Part shown: positions 18,663 to 29,226 of the stretch, piece by piece
Layout of the letters: every line of letters begins with the position of its first letter
Position numbering within the stretch: position 1 is the first letter of the stretch
Source of the DNA: Vibrio sp. Isolate32
Lineage (GTDB): Bacteria; Pseudomonadota; Gammaproteobacteria; Enterobacterales; Vibrionaceae
Reading direction: 5' to 3'
Length of the DNA: 64,000 nucleotides
Assembly (NCBI RefSeq): GCF_022397955.1
Contig: NZ_JAKEUQ010000010.1
Location: 855-64,854, forward strand
Notes under the pieces: generated by a model
Databases searched by the model: none
Told to the model about the DNA's origin: nothing
The model's input: the letters and a program-made list of their open reading frames with translations, nothing else
Made by a program: the position numbers and the translations under genes

Positions 18663-19454
18663 TTAACCGTTGGTACTTTCGAAGATTTTGTCCGCCGATG
18701 CAGCAACAAAACCGGTATAAAGCTCACCATTGGCCATCGCATAGCGCTTAGCGAACTCATAGAAGCCACCAGGAATCATCTCATTGCCTTCAACAAATGC
18801 CACTGGGACTTTGTCCGCCATGGTTGATGATTGCTCTAATAACACCTCTGGAGAGCCTTTCACCTCACCACCAGATGCGTTAATCGTAAAGCCAGCATCA
18901 CTCAGGTAGTCATTCACTGCTTGTACTTCATCGAACTTGTTCAGTTGATTGACACTGACCGTGAAGTGGTTGGCACCGTAACCGTGAGCTGCTAACCAAG
19001 AGGCGTATTCACTCTTCTTCGCTAGCAGTTGAAAATCAGCGAAGCTCAAATCCCAGAGGCGGCCACCAAATAGGAATTCATGACCTTGCAGTTTACTAGC
19101 ATCGACTTGCTCAACCAATTTGGCGACGATTTGTTGTAATTCACTAGAGCACTCTTCTACCTTCAACTCACTAATGAACACTTTCGGTTGTTTTGGATCT
19201 GGGTGTTCGTAGTGTTTAGCCACTAGCTTCTTGCTTTCAAACAAGTAATCGCCACATGCTTTATAACCCAGCTCAAGGAAAGGTTTGGCTAATGTTTCGA
19301 TACCTAGAGGAGCAACATTAAAAGTACGCAATGCAATGTGATCGTTGATCAGCGCTTCATCTTCTTTTAACAAATGATGTACTTTCTCTGCCGATGGGCA
19401 AAGCCTGTGAATGTAATCGTCCCATAGGGATTTAAAGAGTAGATCGGGCGTCAT
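18663..19454 (-). CDS. DUF1338 family putative 2-oxoadipate dioxygenase-like enzyme
   Basis: A 263-residue member of the DUF1338 family, related to the 2-oxoadipate dioxygenase/decarboxylase (HglS, hydroxyglutarate synthase) of lysine catabolism and the plant FLO7 protein. Likely metal ligands are His in NDHIALRTF (about residue 40), His in GANHFTVSVNQ and Glu in GGFYEFAKRY. It is shorter than the ~460-residue Pseudomonas HglS, so substrate and reaction may differ. It stands alone, downstream of the ast genes on the same strand after a hairpin. Confidence 0.75.
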   Translation of the reverse strand: MTPDLLFKSLWDDYIHRLCPSAEKVHHLLKEDEALINDHIALRTFNVAPLGIETLAKPFLELGYKACGDYLFESKKLVAKHYEHPDPKQPKVFISELKVEECSSELQQIVAKLVEQVDASKLQGHEFLFGGRLWDLSFADFQLLAKKSEYASWLAAHGYGANHFTVSVNQLNKFDEVQAVNDYLSDAGFTINASGGEVKGSPEVLLEQSSTMADKVPVAFVEGNEMIPGGFYEFAKRYAMANGELYTGFVAASADKIFESTNG

Positions 19455-19592
19455 GGTGACTCCTTGTCAGAGGTTCTAGCAAGCTAGTAATTTGGATTAG
19501 AAAGGGAGAGACTGAGACACAAAGTCAGCAGCCTGTGACATACTTGTTCTATTATTATCTACCGCCCAATCTTGATGCTGAGCGTGGTTAGA

Positions 19593-19620
19593 ATAAGGAA
19601 GCAACAGTTCGCTTCCTTAT
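19593..19620 (-). terminator. Hairpin after astD
   Basis: A 10-bp stem (ATAAGGAAGC) with an 8-nt loop lies 43 bp after the astD stop. The U-tract is poor, so it may be a weak terminator. Confidence 0.5.
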
Positions 19621-19662
19621 CTCATAACTATCGAATAAGCCTTAGCTTAATATCAATCTAAA

Positions 19663-21120
19663 CTACAGCTCGATACCTGGGCTAAATATTGCTGGCAGTT
19701 GAGTTTCGCCACCTTCCATTGAAGCCATTGGGTAAGCACAGTAATCCGCCGCATAGTAAGCACTTGGACGTAGGTTACCTGACGCACCCGGGCCACCGAA
19801 TGGTGCATCACCACTTGCACCTGTTAGCTGGCGGTTACGGTTAACAATACCCGCGCGGATATGGTCAACGAAGTACTCCCACTCAGAATCGTCTGTCGAT
19901 ACTAAACCTGCTGACAAACCAAAGCGAGTGTCGTTAGCTAACTCAACCGCTTGCTCTAGCGATTGGTAACGAACCACTTGTAGCAATGGACCAAAGTACT
20001 CTTCATCTGGCAACTCAGCAATGTTGGTTGCATCGATAATGCCTGGAGAAACAAACGCCGCTTCGCCCGCTGTTGCTTCGACTAGACTTACACCGCCTAA
20101 CGATTGCAGATTCGCTTGCGCGTCCAGAATGAACTTAGCCGCAGCTTCAGAGATCTGTGGCCCCATGAAGGGTGCTGGCTCAGCGAATGGCTGATCGACA
20201 CGAATCTTCACGGTCGCAGCAACGAGCTTATCCAGTAGTTGATCGCCCTTCTCTCCAACAGGAACATACAAGCGACGTGCACATGTACAACGTTGACCCG
20301 CACTGATGAAAGCCGATTGGATGATAGTGTATACCGTTGCGTCTGCATCACCGTATTGGTCGCTGATCACCATAGGGTTGTTGCCGCCCATTTCTAGTGC
20401 CAGCATCTTGCCCGGTTGGCCCGCGAATTGACGGTGAAGGATGTGACCCGTATTGGCACTGCCTGTGAACAGCACACCATCAAGACCTTTCGCATCCGCT
20501 AATGCTATACCGGTCTCTTTAGCACCCTGCACTAGGTTGATTACGCCAGCAGGAAGACCGGCTTCTTGCCATAGCTTCATCGCAAATTCACCTGTCCAAG
20601 GCGTCTGCTCTGACGGTTTAAATACCACAGTATTTCCCGATAGTAGTGCGGGAACAATATGACCGTTCGGTAGGTGACCTGGGAAGTTGTAAGGGCCAAA
20701 TACCGCCATTACGCCCAACGGACGGTGACGAAGTACAATTTGGTTACCCGCCGCTTCACGTGATGCTTCACCTGTACGCTCGTGGTAAGCACGAATAGAG
20801 ATAGCGATCTTGCCCGCCATTGCGCCCGCTTCAGTTCGAGTTTCCCAAATAGGTTTGCCCGTCTCTTTTGCGATAATTTGCGCGATCTCTTCGCTGTGCT
20901 CTTTTACTTTTTCCGCGAACTTCAACACGATCGCTTCACGCTCAGCAAAGCTCAGTTTCTTCCAAACTAGAAACGCTTCGCGAGCCGCTGTCACTGCAGA
21001 TTCAACCTGTGCCGGTGTTGCGCTATCACCTTGCCACACTACTTCGTTGTTATATGGGCTTACTGATGTCATGGCGTCACCTTGACCTGCCACCCATTGT
21101 CCTGCTATCCACTGAGTCAT
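19663..21120 (-). CDS. astD: Succinylglutamate-semialdehyde dehydrogenase
   Basis: Fourth enzyme of the arginine succinyltransferase pathway, oxidising N-succinylglutamate semialdehyde to N-succinylglutamate with NAD. The 485-residue ALDH shows [15 protein letters not shown], the catalytic Glu motif [10 protein letters not shown] and the nucleophile Cys in [11 protein letters not shown]. It follows astA by 39 bp in the minus-strand order astC-astA-astD. astB and astE are not in the window. Confidence 0.95.
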   Translation of the reverse strand: MTQWIAGQWVAGQGDAMTSVSPYNNEVVWQGDSATPAQVESAVTAAREAFLVWKKLSFAEREAIVLKFAEKVKEHSEEIAQIIAKETGKPIWETRTEAGAMAGKIAISIRAYHERTGEASREAAGNQIVLRHRPLGVMAVFGPYNFPGHLPNGHIVPALLSGNTVVFKPSEQTPWTGEFAMKLWQEAGLPAGVINLVQGAKETGIALADAKGLDGVLFTGSANTGHILHRQFAGQPGKMLALEMGGNNPMVISDQYGDADATVYTIIQSAFISAGQRCTCARRLYVPVGEKGDQLLDKLVAATVKIRVDQPFAEPAPFMGPQISEAAAKFILDAQANLQSLGGVSLVEATAGEAAFVSPGIIDATNIAELPDEEYFGPLLQVVRYQSLEQAVELANDTRFGLSAGLVSTDDSEWEYFVDHIRAGIVNRNRQLTGASGDAPFGGPGASGNLRPSAYYAADYCAYPMASMEGGETQLPAIFSPGIEL

Positions 21121-21159
21121 ACTTCTATCCTTAAAATCTTCGACAGATAATCGCTGCTC

Positions 21160-22179
21160 TTATTGAGCCAGCATGCGAACGAAATCGCCTTCTTTTACTT
21201 CAAGAGCGCTTGCTACTTCAGATGATAAAATCACTGTGTTGCTTGCTTGGTCATACGCACCTTTCGCAGCTACTGCGCGGAAGTTCTCAAACGAGGTATT
21301 ACCAATTAGGAAGTCTTTAGAGCTAGAGTGCTCTGCAATTTGAACCTGTGCTCGAACGGAGTGACGTACAGATTCGATGTTTCTTAAATCACACTCAACC
21401 GTTGGTCCCGCATCAAAGATGTCGACGTAACCACGATTAGTGAAACCTTCACGTTCTAGCAGTTTCAATGCTGGAAGGGTGTTGTCGTGCACTTGACCAA
21501 TCACCGCCTGAGCTTCTTCACTCAATAGGTTTACATAGATTGGTAGCTTCGGCATTAGGTCCGCGATGAAGCCTTTCTTACCAATACCCGTTAGGTAATC
21601 GGCGAGTGTGAAATCAATCGAGAAGAAGTGCTCTTGCAACCATTTCCAGAATGGCGAGTTGCCTTCTGCATCTGATACACCACGCATCTCAGCAAAGATC
21701 GTTTTAGAGAAACGCTCTGGGTGCTCAGCCATCAGTAGGAAACGACACTTAGACATGAGTCTACCGTTTAAGCCTTTTCGGTAATCAGGACGTAAGAACA
21801 GCGTACAAATTTCGCTGCAACCTGTATAGTTATTACCAAACGTCAGCAGCTTAACCACGTTATTCACTTTAAGGCGCTGTGAAGAGTGAACCACTTTACT
21901 GATGTGGTACGAGTAAAAAGGCACATCCCAGCCAATCGAAGCTTCGATACCTGTTGTACCAGCGACTTCGCCAGTTTCAGCGTCAAAGCCCACCATTAGG
22001 TAGCCTTCATCACCAGGTTCAGTCACGTCTGCTTTCGCAAAGCTGTATTCAGAGTGGGTAATTCGGTTAGTTAACAATTCTTCGTTAACCGGAAGAGATG
22101 TGAATCCATGACCTGATTCAACTGCACAGGTGTGCAGCGCATCGTAATCAGACAGTTTTATTGGGCGAACAACTAGCAT
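21160..22179 (-). CDS. astA: Arginine N-succinyltransferase
   Basis: First step of the AST arginine-degradation pathway (arginine + succinyl-CoA). I start at MLVVRPIKLSDYDALHTCA (339 residues), where a GGAGGGA Shine-Dalgarno lies 7-8 nt upstream, rather than the in-frame ATG seven codons earlier. Family features include RPDYRKGLNGRLMSKCRFL (acyl-CoA site) and FAEMRGVSDAEGNSPFW. It lies between astC (107-bp structured gap) and astD. Confidence 0.94.
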   Translation of the reverse strand: MLVVRPIKLSDYDALHTCAVESGHGFTSLPVNEELLTNRITHSEYSFAKADVTEPGDEGYLMVGFDAETGEVAGTTGIEASIGWDVPFYSYHISKVVHSSQRLKVNNVVKLLTFGNNYTGCSEICTLFLRPDYRKGLNGRLMSKCRFLLMAEHPERFSKTIFAEMRGVSDAEGNSPFWKWLQEHFFSIDFTLADYLTGIGKKGFIADLMPKLPIYVNLLSEEAQAVIGQVHDNTLPALKLLEREGFTNRGYVDIFDAGPTVECDLRNIESVRHSVRAQVQIAEHSSSKDFLIGNTSFENFRAVAAKGAYDQASNTVILSSEVASALEVKEGDFVRMLAQ

Positions 22180-22203
22180 CAATATTCCCTCCAGATGCAA
22201 AAT

Positions 22204-22279
22204 AGGCCCAAAACCAGAAGCTTGGGCCTTTAGCAGTACGTCATGGGATCGCTCTAATGGCGATCATTCCTATGACGCC
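22204..22279 (-). other. Paired hairpins between astC and astA
   Basis: Two inverted repeats fill the 107-bp gap: AGGCCCAA/TTGGGCCT (22204-22229) and a longer imperfect one starting CGTCAT (about 22239-22279, four-base internal bulge). They could attenuate or process the ast transcript; that role is inferred. Confidence 0.5.
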
Positions 22280-22286
22280 GCTCAGG

Positions 22287-23498
22287 CTAAACTAGCGTAG
22301 CGATTGCTTTGTCTAGTTTTGATAAGCCTTCTTCAATTTCTTGTTTAGTGATAACCAGTGATGGAGTAAAACGAACCACGTTTGCACCCGCAACCAGTAC
22401 CATTAGGCCTTGCTCGCCTGCTGCTACTAATACGTCGCGCGCACGTCCTTGCCATTCGTCATTCAGTGCAGCACCTAACAATAGGCCTTTACCACGGATC
22501 TCACTGAAAATTTGGTATTTGTCGTTAATCATAGTTAGACCATCACGGAATAGCGCTTCACGCTCTTTCACGCCAGCCAGAGTTTCAGGTTGGCTAACCA
22601 CGTCAACCACAGCTTCAGCTACCGCACACGCCAGTGGGTTACCACCGTAAGTAGAACCATGCGTACCAACCTTGAGGTGAGTCGCAAGTTCAGATGTCGT
22701 AAGCATTGCGCCGATAGGGAAACCGCCACCTAGTGACTTCGCCGTGCTTAAGATATCTGGTGTTACACCTAGACCTTGGTAAGCATAGAAATCACCAGTA
22801 CGGCCATTACCTGTTTGTACTTCATCAAAAATCAGCAGTGCATTGTGTTTGTCACACAGTTCACGAACCGTATTAACGAATTCAGCCGTTGGAGAAATGA
22901 TACCGCCCTCACCTTGCAGAGGTTCCATCATGATTGCACAAGTGCGATCAGAGATGTGTGCTTCTAACGCTGCAATATCATTGTAAGGCAGGTGAGTAAC
23001 ATCGCCAGGTTTTGGACCGAAGCCATCAGAGTAAGCTTCTTGACCACCAACCGTTACGGTAAAGAAAGTACGGCCGTGGAAACCTTGTTTGAATGCAATG
23101 ATTTCAGATTTCTCAGGACCGTGAACATCCGCCGCCCAACGACGAGCTAGCTTAAGTGCTGCTTCATTCGCTTCTGCGCCAGAGTTCGCAAAGAATGCTT
23201 TTTCTGCAAAACATACGTCAGTTAGCTTCTTCGCTAGACGCAGTGCAGGTTCGTTAGTCATTACATTACTTAGATGCCAAATTTTGTTTGCTTGCTCAGT
23301 AACGGCATTCACCATTGCTGGGTGACAGTGACCCAAACAGCTCACGGCAATACCACCAGCAAAGTCGATATACTCTCGGCCTTGTTGGTCCCATACGCGT
23401 GCGCCTTCCCCTTTTACTGGGATCATTTCCATTGGGTTATAACAAGGCACCATCACCTCATTAAACAGACTACGTTCTACATTATTTTCCACTGTCAT
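22287..23498 (-). CDS. astC: Acetylornithine / succinylornithine aminotransferase
   Basis: PLP-dependent class III aminotransferase of 403 residues. The PLP lysine is in [33 protein letters not shown] binds the cofactor phosphate and [15 protein letters not shown] supplies the Asp. Such enzymes act both as ArgD (N-acetylornithine) in biosynthesis and AstC (succinylornithine) in degradation. Being first in astC-astA-astD, with no other argD in the window, it may serve both pathways. Confidence 0.92.
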   Translation of the reverse strand: MTVENNVERSLFNEVMVPCYNPMEMIPVKGEGARVWDQQGREYIDFAGGIAVSCLGHCHPAMVNAVTEQANKIWHLSNVMTNEPALRLAKKLTDVCFAEKAFFANSGAEANEAALKLARRWAADVHGPEKSEIIAFKQGFHGRTFFTVTVGGQEAYSDGFGPKPGDVTHLPYNDIAALEAHISDRTCAIMMEPLQGEGGIISPTAEFVNTVRELCDKHNALLIFDEVQTGNGRTGDFYAYQGLGVTPDILSTAKSLGGGFPIGAMLTTSELATHLKVGTHGSTYGGNPLACAVAEAVVDVVSQPETLAGVKEREALFRDGLTMINDKYQIFSEIRGKGLLLGAALNDEWQGRARDVLVAAGEQGLMVLVAGANVVRFTPSLVITKQEIEEGLSKLDKAIATLV

Positions 23499-23962
23499 CG
23501 TACATTCCTTTTCGATACCGCAAGCTTCGCAAATAAGCGTAATGATTCATAAGTGAGACGATAAAATTTTGTCTCGCCACAATCCCGCTGCAGCATTATA
23601 TTTACATTTAATTAACGTTTTCAATAGTGGATTATTCTTTAGCCATCCCTCACAACCAGCTAAACCTCACTATCTATGACTATTTATGCATCAATCAACC
23701 TGTTTTATGAAGCTTTTTTTACGTAAACGCCTATCCAGCAACGGCAAAGCCTTACTGGCACAGCGGTAAATTGGGTTCGAGAGGAAATACGGCGAATAAC
23801 TTTGCATAGGTTAAAAAGTTAGCCTAACGAGGAAGAAATGTTATAAAAAGTGATCGGCGTCAGAAGGATCGAGCCCAGTAAAACTCGAATTAAAACGCGT
23901 AACGAAGGAGTTGGCAGGTTAAGCTCACCTATTTAGGAGAATAAAACGCCTGCTTTAAACAT
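23499..23962. other. Non-coding region upstream of astC and downstream of pabA
   Basis: 464 bp with no convincing gene. It must contain the astC promoter. AT-rich words near 23610-23650 and a short hairpin (GAGAC ... GTCTC, about 23552-23575) are visible. I looked for a sigma54 -24/-12 element, which drives the E. coli ast operon, and did not find one. Confidence 0.6.
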
Positions 23963-24541
23963 TTAACGTGCTAAAAAGTTAGCGAGAAGTTGGTGCCCTT
24001 GCTCTGTTTTAATCGACTCAGGGTGAAACTGAACCGCATCAATTGGCAAGGTTTTGTGTTGATAGCCCATGATCTCATCCATACTGCCATCTTCAAGTTC
24101 CGTCCAAGACGTCAATTCAAAGCAATCTGGTAGTGTGCCGTTTTTTACCACAAGGGAGTGGTAACGCGTGACGGTTAGTGGGTTATTCAGCCCTTGGAAA
24201 ACACTCTTACCATTGTGGCGTATCGGTGAGGTTTTACCGTGCATCACTTGTCTTGCTCTCACCACTTCACCGCCAAACACTTGAGCAATAGCTTGATGGC
24301 CAAGACACACACCTAAGATAGGTAGTTTACCAACGAAGTGTTCTATGACTTGTAGAGAGATACCCGCATCATCCGGCGTACAAGGACCCGGGGAGATCAC
24401 AAGGTGACTAGGATTCAGCGCTTCAATACCCGCAATATCAATTTCATCGTTGCGTACAACCTTTACAGTTACCCCTAACTCACAGAAATACTGATATAAG
24501 TTATAGGTAAAAGAGTCATAGTTATCGATGATAAGTAACAT
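23963..24541 (-). CDS. pabA: Aminodeoxychorismate synthase / anthranilate synthase glutamine amidotransferase
   Basis: Class I glutamine amidotransferase subunit of 192 residues. It feeds ammonia to PabB (folate) and possibly TrpE-like partners. The N-terminus [19 protein letters not shown], nucleophile motif [12 protein letters not shown] (Cys about 79) and AVQFHPESI with the catalytic His-Glu are intact. It sits upstream of the ast genes on the same strand but 464 bp away. PabA rather than TrpG is chosen because no trp biosynthetic genes adjoin it. Confidence 0.9.
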   Translation of the reverse strand: MLLIIDNYDSFTYNLYQYFCELGVTVKVVRNDEIDIAGIEALNPSHLVISPGPCTPDDAGISLQVIEHFVGKLPILGVCLGHQAIAQVFGGEVVRARQVMHGKTSPIRHNGKSVFQGLNNPLTVTRYHSLVVKNGTLPDCFELTSWTELEDGSMDEIMGYQHKTLPIDAVQFHPESIKTEQGHQLLANFLAR

Positions 24542-24641
24542 GGGTGAAATCGTTTGCTAAATACTAAATGATTGGGGGATATAGGGGCGGTATTGTGCAA
24601 TACCCATAGCGAAAGGCAAGTGGAAACTGCATTTGACCAAT

Positions 24642-24725
24642 AATTAAGGCCAACCTAAGTTGACCTTAATTGTTTACAGATAGCCTTAATTTATCTGAAT
24701 TGGCTTTCTTGTATGGCAAGCCAAT
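24642..24725 (-). terminator. Two hairpins downstream of the exonuclease gene
   Basis: AATTAAGG.CAAC pairs with GTTG..CCTTAATT at 24642-24671, and TTGGCTT/AAGCCAA flanks a loop at about 24700-24724. Both lie between the nuclease stop (24741) and pabA start. T-tracts are modest. Confidence 0.5.
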
Positions 24726-24740
24726 CTATTTGTGATTGAC

Positions 24741-27677
24741 CTACTTACGACGACGCCACATTGCTAAGCCAAACGTTGAAATCAGTGCACCAAAACCAAA
24801 CGAACCACCGTTATTTTTAGGAGCTGTCACAGTCACTTCACGCTCGGAGCTAAACTTAACTGTTTCACCAGTAGGGTCCATTAATTTTTCCGTTAGTAAG
24901 TACTGACCTTGTGCTATTTTTTCGTCAAATTCAATATTAACACTTCGAGCATCAATATCGGCTTGCACCAAAGTCGCACTTGCAGCATAACCTTGAGGTT
25001 CTGAGTTGGATGATGTTGCTTGAATAGCGCCTGCTGGTGTTAAGCTAACCGTCAGTACATCATTAACAGCTGCATTTGGTGGCAGACGAACTTCCACTAC
25101 TAGGTTTTCACCTGAGCTTGGTAGAGCGATATCTGTATCTGGGAAATCAATCGCGATGATCACAGGATCGTGGTCAGACGCAGAGAACGCATCTTTATAC
25201 TTTGGCATATCACCGGTGTACTTGCTGCTGTATTCGAACAAGTTACTTTCTAGTGAGTTGATGTGCCAATCTTCAATCGCCACCACTTTTTGTGCCAAGC
25301 TGTTGCTCGCCAACGCGTGGTCTAGGTTACCTAGCTCACCAGAGTAGGTGTATGAGAAGGTGTCTGCGCCGTGAAGTACTGTGTTCAGGTTATGGTAACC
25401 GTAGCCTTTTTCAATTTTGGTCTTCTCCACTTGAAGCTCACCACTACCAATGGTTGTGTAAGCAGCTGTGTAGATGTCACGGCCGTATTTCTCTTTCGAG
25501 TAATCAGTCAGTGTAAGCAGAGGGTCTTCCATGCCATACGCGTTTAGGTCACCCATTACTAGCACATCACCTTCAATGCCTTTTAGAGCGTCACCCACAA
25601 CGTTGGCTGCAGAAACACGGAAGTTGTTACAGTTGCCTTGCAGATCCGCCGGCTCAGAGTCTTCTACGCCAGCGATCCATTCTTCAATACATTCAGAACC
25701 TTTCGATTTGAAGTGGTTAACAACAACAGATAGATCTTTACCTGTCTCTTTCACCGTAAAGGTCTGTAGCAAGCTATGACGCTGGTATTTGTCGTAAGCT
25801 GGGTTGCCTTCTGCATCGTCACCACGTGTAATGGTGTTTTCTTCGATGTGCTGCTCTGGCGTCACAATCACTTTCGCTGCTTCTTTTGGCGTCACTTCGT
25901 TTGCACGGTATAGGATCGCCACCATGATCGCATCGCTACCAAAGTACTCATCTTGGTATTTGTCTTGCTCCGCGATTTCAACGTAAGTGTAATGATCTTC
26001 TGTGTCTTCGATTTCAGCGTTCAATGCATCCACCAAGTTCTTCACAGCACTGCTGTCACCAAAACCGTTGTTCTCGACTTCCATCAAACCAATGATGTCA
26101 GCGTCCATCTTGTTCATCGCCGCAACGATTTTCGCTTGCTGGATCAGAAACTCATCTAGGTTAGTCGCCCCACGGTTTTGTCCAGTTGGGTTTTCATGGC
26201 CACTGTCAGCCACAGAGTTGAAATAGTTCAGTACGTTGAAGCTGGCGATACGCAAATCTGAACCCGCAATCGCTGGAGCATCTTTACGAGCCACGTCGAA
26301 GCCTTCACCTGAAGTGACGAAGTTGGTGTTATCGACTTCATTGGTCGCAATCAGGCGGTACTCGTTATAGCTGTATACCACCGCGCCTTGTAGACCTTCT
26401 ACTCGCGAACCAAGGCGAATGTGCTGCTCAGAAGAGCCATCTTGGTCTGCATCTTTTGCAAAGTCAGGGTAGTAAGGAATTTGGCCGTTTGGTGCTTTAC
26501 CATCTGACTCTAGGTATACGCGATTTGCTGCGTTGTCTTTTGCTAGCTCAACGGCTGCATCGCTCTCTGCTGCGTGTAATTGAGTCGGCTTAAACAATGG
26601 CGCTTCATGAGACAGCATCATGTTGTTACGACGAGAGTCGTAGTCGTAAGAGAAGTTGCGAGTTACCAACAAGTCACTTGACGAGGTTAGTTCAACTTGC
26701 ATGCCTTCATGACGCTCAAGCGCATCACGCAGCGTCTCACCTTCTTTGATAACAAGATCGGTAACTCGAGGGATATCCGATGTGCCTGTTTTCACATAGC
26801 TGTTAGCATCAGAAGCTAGCTGAGTATTGCTGTAGTACTCTTGAACTTTACCTTTAACACAAACAACGTCACCAGCTTTTAGTTCCGTGTCTGCTGCGTC
26901 AGTATGAATGAACAAGCCTTCTGAGGTCTTATCGTTGTTATCACTTTCTAGTGCTTGTAGGTAGAAACCTTTGGTTAGGCCAGTGGTAACAGCAGTAACG
27001 ACACCAGTTACGAAATGATCTTCGTCGGTAATGTATGGGTAACCATCAATCAATGGAGATGTATCGCCTTCACCTTGAATCTCTTGAATGGTAGTGAAGT
27101 TAGGTTGCTGACCGTCTACTTCACAAGCGAATGGTGCTGGTGGCTCAGTCGCATTTAGCTCACCAAGACCGTCAATGTTGTCTTTCTCAAATGCTGTCCA
27201 CCGAGATGCATCATAGGTAGCAGAAGGGGTGAGTGCATCACTGTTACGAACCAATGTGGAGTCTTTACCAAAATCTACGTCACCCATCACACCGATGATG
27301 TCGTGCACTTCACCATCTTTAAGCAACGCGATCGGATCGTCACCGTTAAAGTTCGCAACGCTTTTATCTGTGATATCCGCGATAGCTTTGATGGCATCGC
27401 TCGCATCACCATGTGCCAGTACATACACTTGATTCGCTTGTAGCGTCACTTGGCTAAGGTCGATTGTGCTGCCCCAAGTACCGCCACCATTTGATGATTT
27501 AGCTAGCTCGTAGCCGGATAGCGTTACCGCTGCATCACCTGTATTCGCGATTTCAACCGCTTTGTTGTAGGAGCCGCCTTCAACATACTGGGAGAGAATA
27601 ATTTCTGCGTTAGCGTTGGCACTAAGCGCGCTGGCAATAGTCAGTGCAAGTAAAGAGGGTTTGATTAACGTATCCAT
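24741..27677 (-). CDS. Large secreted ExeM/NucH-type nuclease with GlyGly-CTERM anchor (Xds-like)
   Basis: An extracellular DNase related to V. cholerae Xds and Shewanella ExeM, about 978 residues. A signal peptide (MDTLIKPSLLALTIASALSANANA) precedes a lamin-tail-like domain (IILSQYVEGGSYNKAVEIANTGDAAVTLSGYEL). Then comes an OB-like stretch (VTGVVTAVTTGLTKGFYLQALES ... GDVVCVKGKV) and an exonuclease-endonuclease-phosphatase domain (about 480-870; LRIASFNVLNYFN, MEVENNGFGD, VNHFKSKGS, GDLNAYGMEDP, SDHDPV). The C-terminus GGSFGFGALISTFGLAMWRRRK is a GlyGly-CTERM signal processed by rhombosortase in type II secretion. I prefer the ATG at 27677 because AGG is too close to the upstream ATG (27683). 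It probably degrades extracellular DNA for nutrient use or biofilm remodelling. Confidence 0.88.
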   Translation of the reverse strand: MDTLIKPSLLALTIASALSANANAEIILSQYVEGGSYNKAVEIANTGDAAVTLSGYELAKSSNGGGTWGSTIDLSQVTLQANQVYVLAHGDASDAIKAIADITDKSVANFNGDDPIALLKDGEVHDIIGVMGDVDFGKDSTLVRNSDALTPSATYDASRWTAFEKDNIDGLGELNATEPPAPFACEVDGQQPNFTTIQEIQGEGDTSPLIDGYPYITDEDHFVTGVVTAVTTGLTKGFYLQALESDNNDKTSEGLFIHTDAADTELKAGDVVCVKGKVQEYYSNTQLASDANSYVKTGTSDIPRVTDLVIKEGETLRDALERHEGMQVELTSSSDLLVTRNFSYDYDSRRNNMMLSHEAPLFKPTQLHAAESDAAVELAKDNAANRVYLESDGKAPNGQIPYYPDFAKDADQDGSSEQHIRLGSRVEGLQGAVVYSYNEYRLIATNEVDNTNFVTSGEGFDVARKDAPAIAGSDLRIASFNVLNYFNSVADSGHENPTGQNRGATNLDEFLIQQAKIVAAMNKMDADIIGLMEVENNGFGDSSAVKNLVDALNAEIEDTEDHYTYVEIAEQDKYQDEYFGSDAIMVAILYRANEVTPKEAAKVIVTPEQHIEENTITRGDDAEGNPAYDKYQRHSLLQTFTVKETGKDLSVVVNHFKSKGSECIEEWIAGVEDSEPADLQGNCNNFRVSAANVVGDALKGIEGDVLVMGDLNAYGMEDPLLTLTDYSKEKYGRDIYTAAYTTIGSGELQVEKTKIEKGYGYHNLNTVLHGADTFSYTYSGELGNLDHALASNSLAQKVVAIEDWHINSLESNLFEYSSKYTGDMPKYKDAFSASDHDPVIIAIDFPDTDIALPSSGENLVVEVRLPPNAAVNDVLTVSLTPAGAIQATSSNSEPQGYAASATLVQADIDARSVNIEFDEKIAQGQYLLTEKLMDPTGETVKFSSEREVTVTAPKNNGGSFGFGALISTFGLAMWRRRK

Positions 27678-28058
27678 TGTCATACCTGATATTTATTTGA
27701 ATGCAAGCTAAGCCCTGAGCAGAGCCTGCTATTTGTGTCTAATATCAGGTTTATTTATGAAAGAAATAAGTCAGTTAGCAAGAAAATGAGGAACTTATCA
27801 CTTTGGAATCATCAATTGTTTGGCGCGGCATGCATTTCCAACATAAATAGAAATAAGCGCACATTTATAAAGCCTAAACTTACTTAATAAGACACTCTGC
27901 ACAACATTGACATTACAAATATGTTAGCCGCCACATATATAAACTATAAATTAAAATAGCATGATTATTGGGAAGCCTTAATTGGCAGACACTAAAAAGC
28001 CCAAAGTAAACGCAGTTACTTTGGGCTTAGATTTTATCGCGGAAGGTTTTGGTTCACC
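27678..28058. other. Intergenic region: exonuclease promoter and trpS terminator
   Basis: About 380 bp without a supported gene. It is AT-rich, holds the upstream region of the nuclease gene, and contains the trpS terminator at 27994-28028. I recognise no specific operator. Confidence 0.6.
27994..28028 (-). terminator. Terminator of trpS
   Basis: A perfect 13-bp stem (AAGCCCAAAGTAA, 6-nt loop) is followed on the minus strand by five T, 31 bp after the trpS stop. Confidence 0.88.
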
Positions 28059-29075
28059 CTATGGGCGAGTTACAAAACCTACTGCTTCGTATGCTTTCTT
28101 CAGCGTTACGGCTGCGCGCTCAGAGGCTTTTTCTGCGCCCGCTTTCATTACTGCGTCCATGTAGGCACGGTCAGCACGGATGCGGTGGTATTCCGCTTGA
28201 ATCGGCTCAAGCATCTCAACAATCGCAGCACCCACATCTTTCTTGAATGGGCCGTACATTTCAACACCTTGGTACTGCGCTTCAATCTCTTCGAATGTTT
28301 TACCTGTTGCTGCCGAGTAAAGGCCCATCAGGTTAGAGATACCCGCTTTGCTTTCCCAATCATGAGCAATACGTGGTGGTGTTTCTGCATCCGTTTGCGC
28401 TTTGTTGATCTTCTTGATGATCGACTTAGGCTCTTCTAGCAGAGTAATCACGTTCTTACGGTTGTCGTCCGACTTAGACATCTTCTTGGTCGCATCTTGT
28501 AGGCTCATTACACGTGCATTCACTGTTGGGATGTACGGTTCTGGCACTTCGAAGATTGGCTGTTCTGGCGAGTAGATGTTGTTGAAGCGAGTTGCGATAT
28601 CACGCGCTAACTCTAGGTGTTGTTTCTGGTCGCTACCTACTGGCACTTGGTGAGCACCGTAAAGCAAGATGTCTGCAGCCATCAACACTGGGTAATCAAA
28701 CAAACCTACGTTTACGTCGTTTGAGTGACGTGCAGATTTGTCTTTAAACTGAGTCATTCGGCTCAGTTCACCCATTTGTGTGTAACAGTTAAGAAGCCAA
28801 CCAAGTTGAGCATGCTCTGGTACGTGAGACTGAACAAATAGCGTGCTCTTCTTTGGATCAACACCGACAGCAAGACAAATAGCTAGTGCGTCTAGAGTCG
28901 CTTCATGCAGTGCTTTCGGATCTTGGCGAACCGTAATTGCGTGAAGGTCTACAACACAGTATTGGCAATCGTAATCATCTTGCATCTGTTGCCATTGACG
29001 TAGAGCACCCAAGTAGTTACCGATACTTAGTTCACCAGATGGTTGAACACCACTCAATACGATGGGCTTGCTCAT
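28059..29075 (-). CDS. trpS: Tryptophanyl-tRNA synthetase
   Basis: Class I aminoacyl-tRNA synthetase charging tRNA-Trp, 338 residues. The HIGH-type motif appears as [18 protein letters not shown] and the KMSKS motif as KKMSKSDDN. It is the distal gene of the dam-rpe-gph-trpS string, but a terminator at 29140-29170 separates it from gph, so it likely has its own promoter in the 150-bp gap. Confidence 0.97.
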   Translation of the reverse strand: MSKPIVLSGVQPSGELSIGNYLGALRQWQQMQDDYDCQYCVVDLHAITVRQDPKALHEATLDALAICLAVGVDPKKSTLFVQSHVPEHAQLGWLLNCYTQMGELSRMTQFKDKSARHSNDVNVGLFDYPVLMAADILLYGAHQVPVGSDQKQHLELARDIATRFNNIYSPEQPIFEVPEPYIPTVNARVMSLQDATKKMSKSDDNRKNVITLLEEPKSIIKKINKAQTDAETPPRIAHDWESKAGISNLMGLYSAATGKTFEEIEAQYQGVEMYGPFKKDVGAAIVEMLEPIQAEYHRIRADRAYMDAVMKAGAEKASERAAVTLKKAYEAVGFVTRP

Positions 29076-29137
29076 GGTTTTAATTCCTTTGCTTATTCGC
29101 TAAGTTTATTGAACGCTTAGCTTCTTAACTTAAATAT

Positions 29138-29168
29138 AGAAAAGCCGCACAGCTCTTTCTGCGCGGCT
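29138..29168 (-). terminator. Terminator between gph and trpS
   Basis: A 10-bp stem (AGCCGCaCAG with CTGCGCGGCT, one mismatch; loop 6) is followed on the minus strand by TTTTC. It lies 59 bp after the gph stop. Confidence 0.75.
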
Positions 29169-29226
29169 CATCCAGTGTACTCATTGATAAGTATTTTGCT
29201 AGTGGGTTAGCTAACTTTTGTACGCT

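Noticed and set aside
23499-23962. Sigma54 promoter for the ast operon
   Set aside because: I scanned both strands for the GG/GC -24/-12 spacing; a TGGCAC on the plus strand lacks a partner and faces the wrong way.
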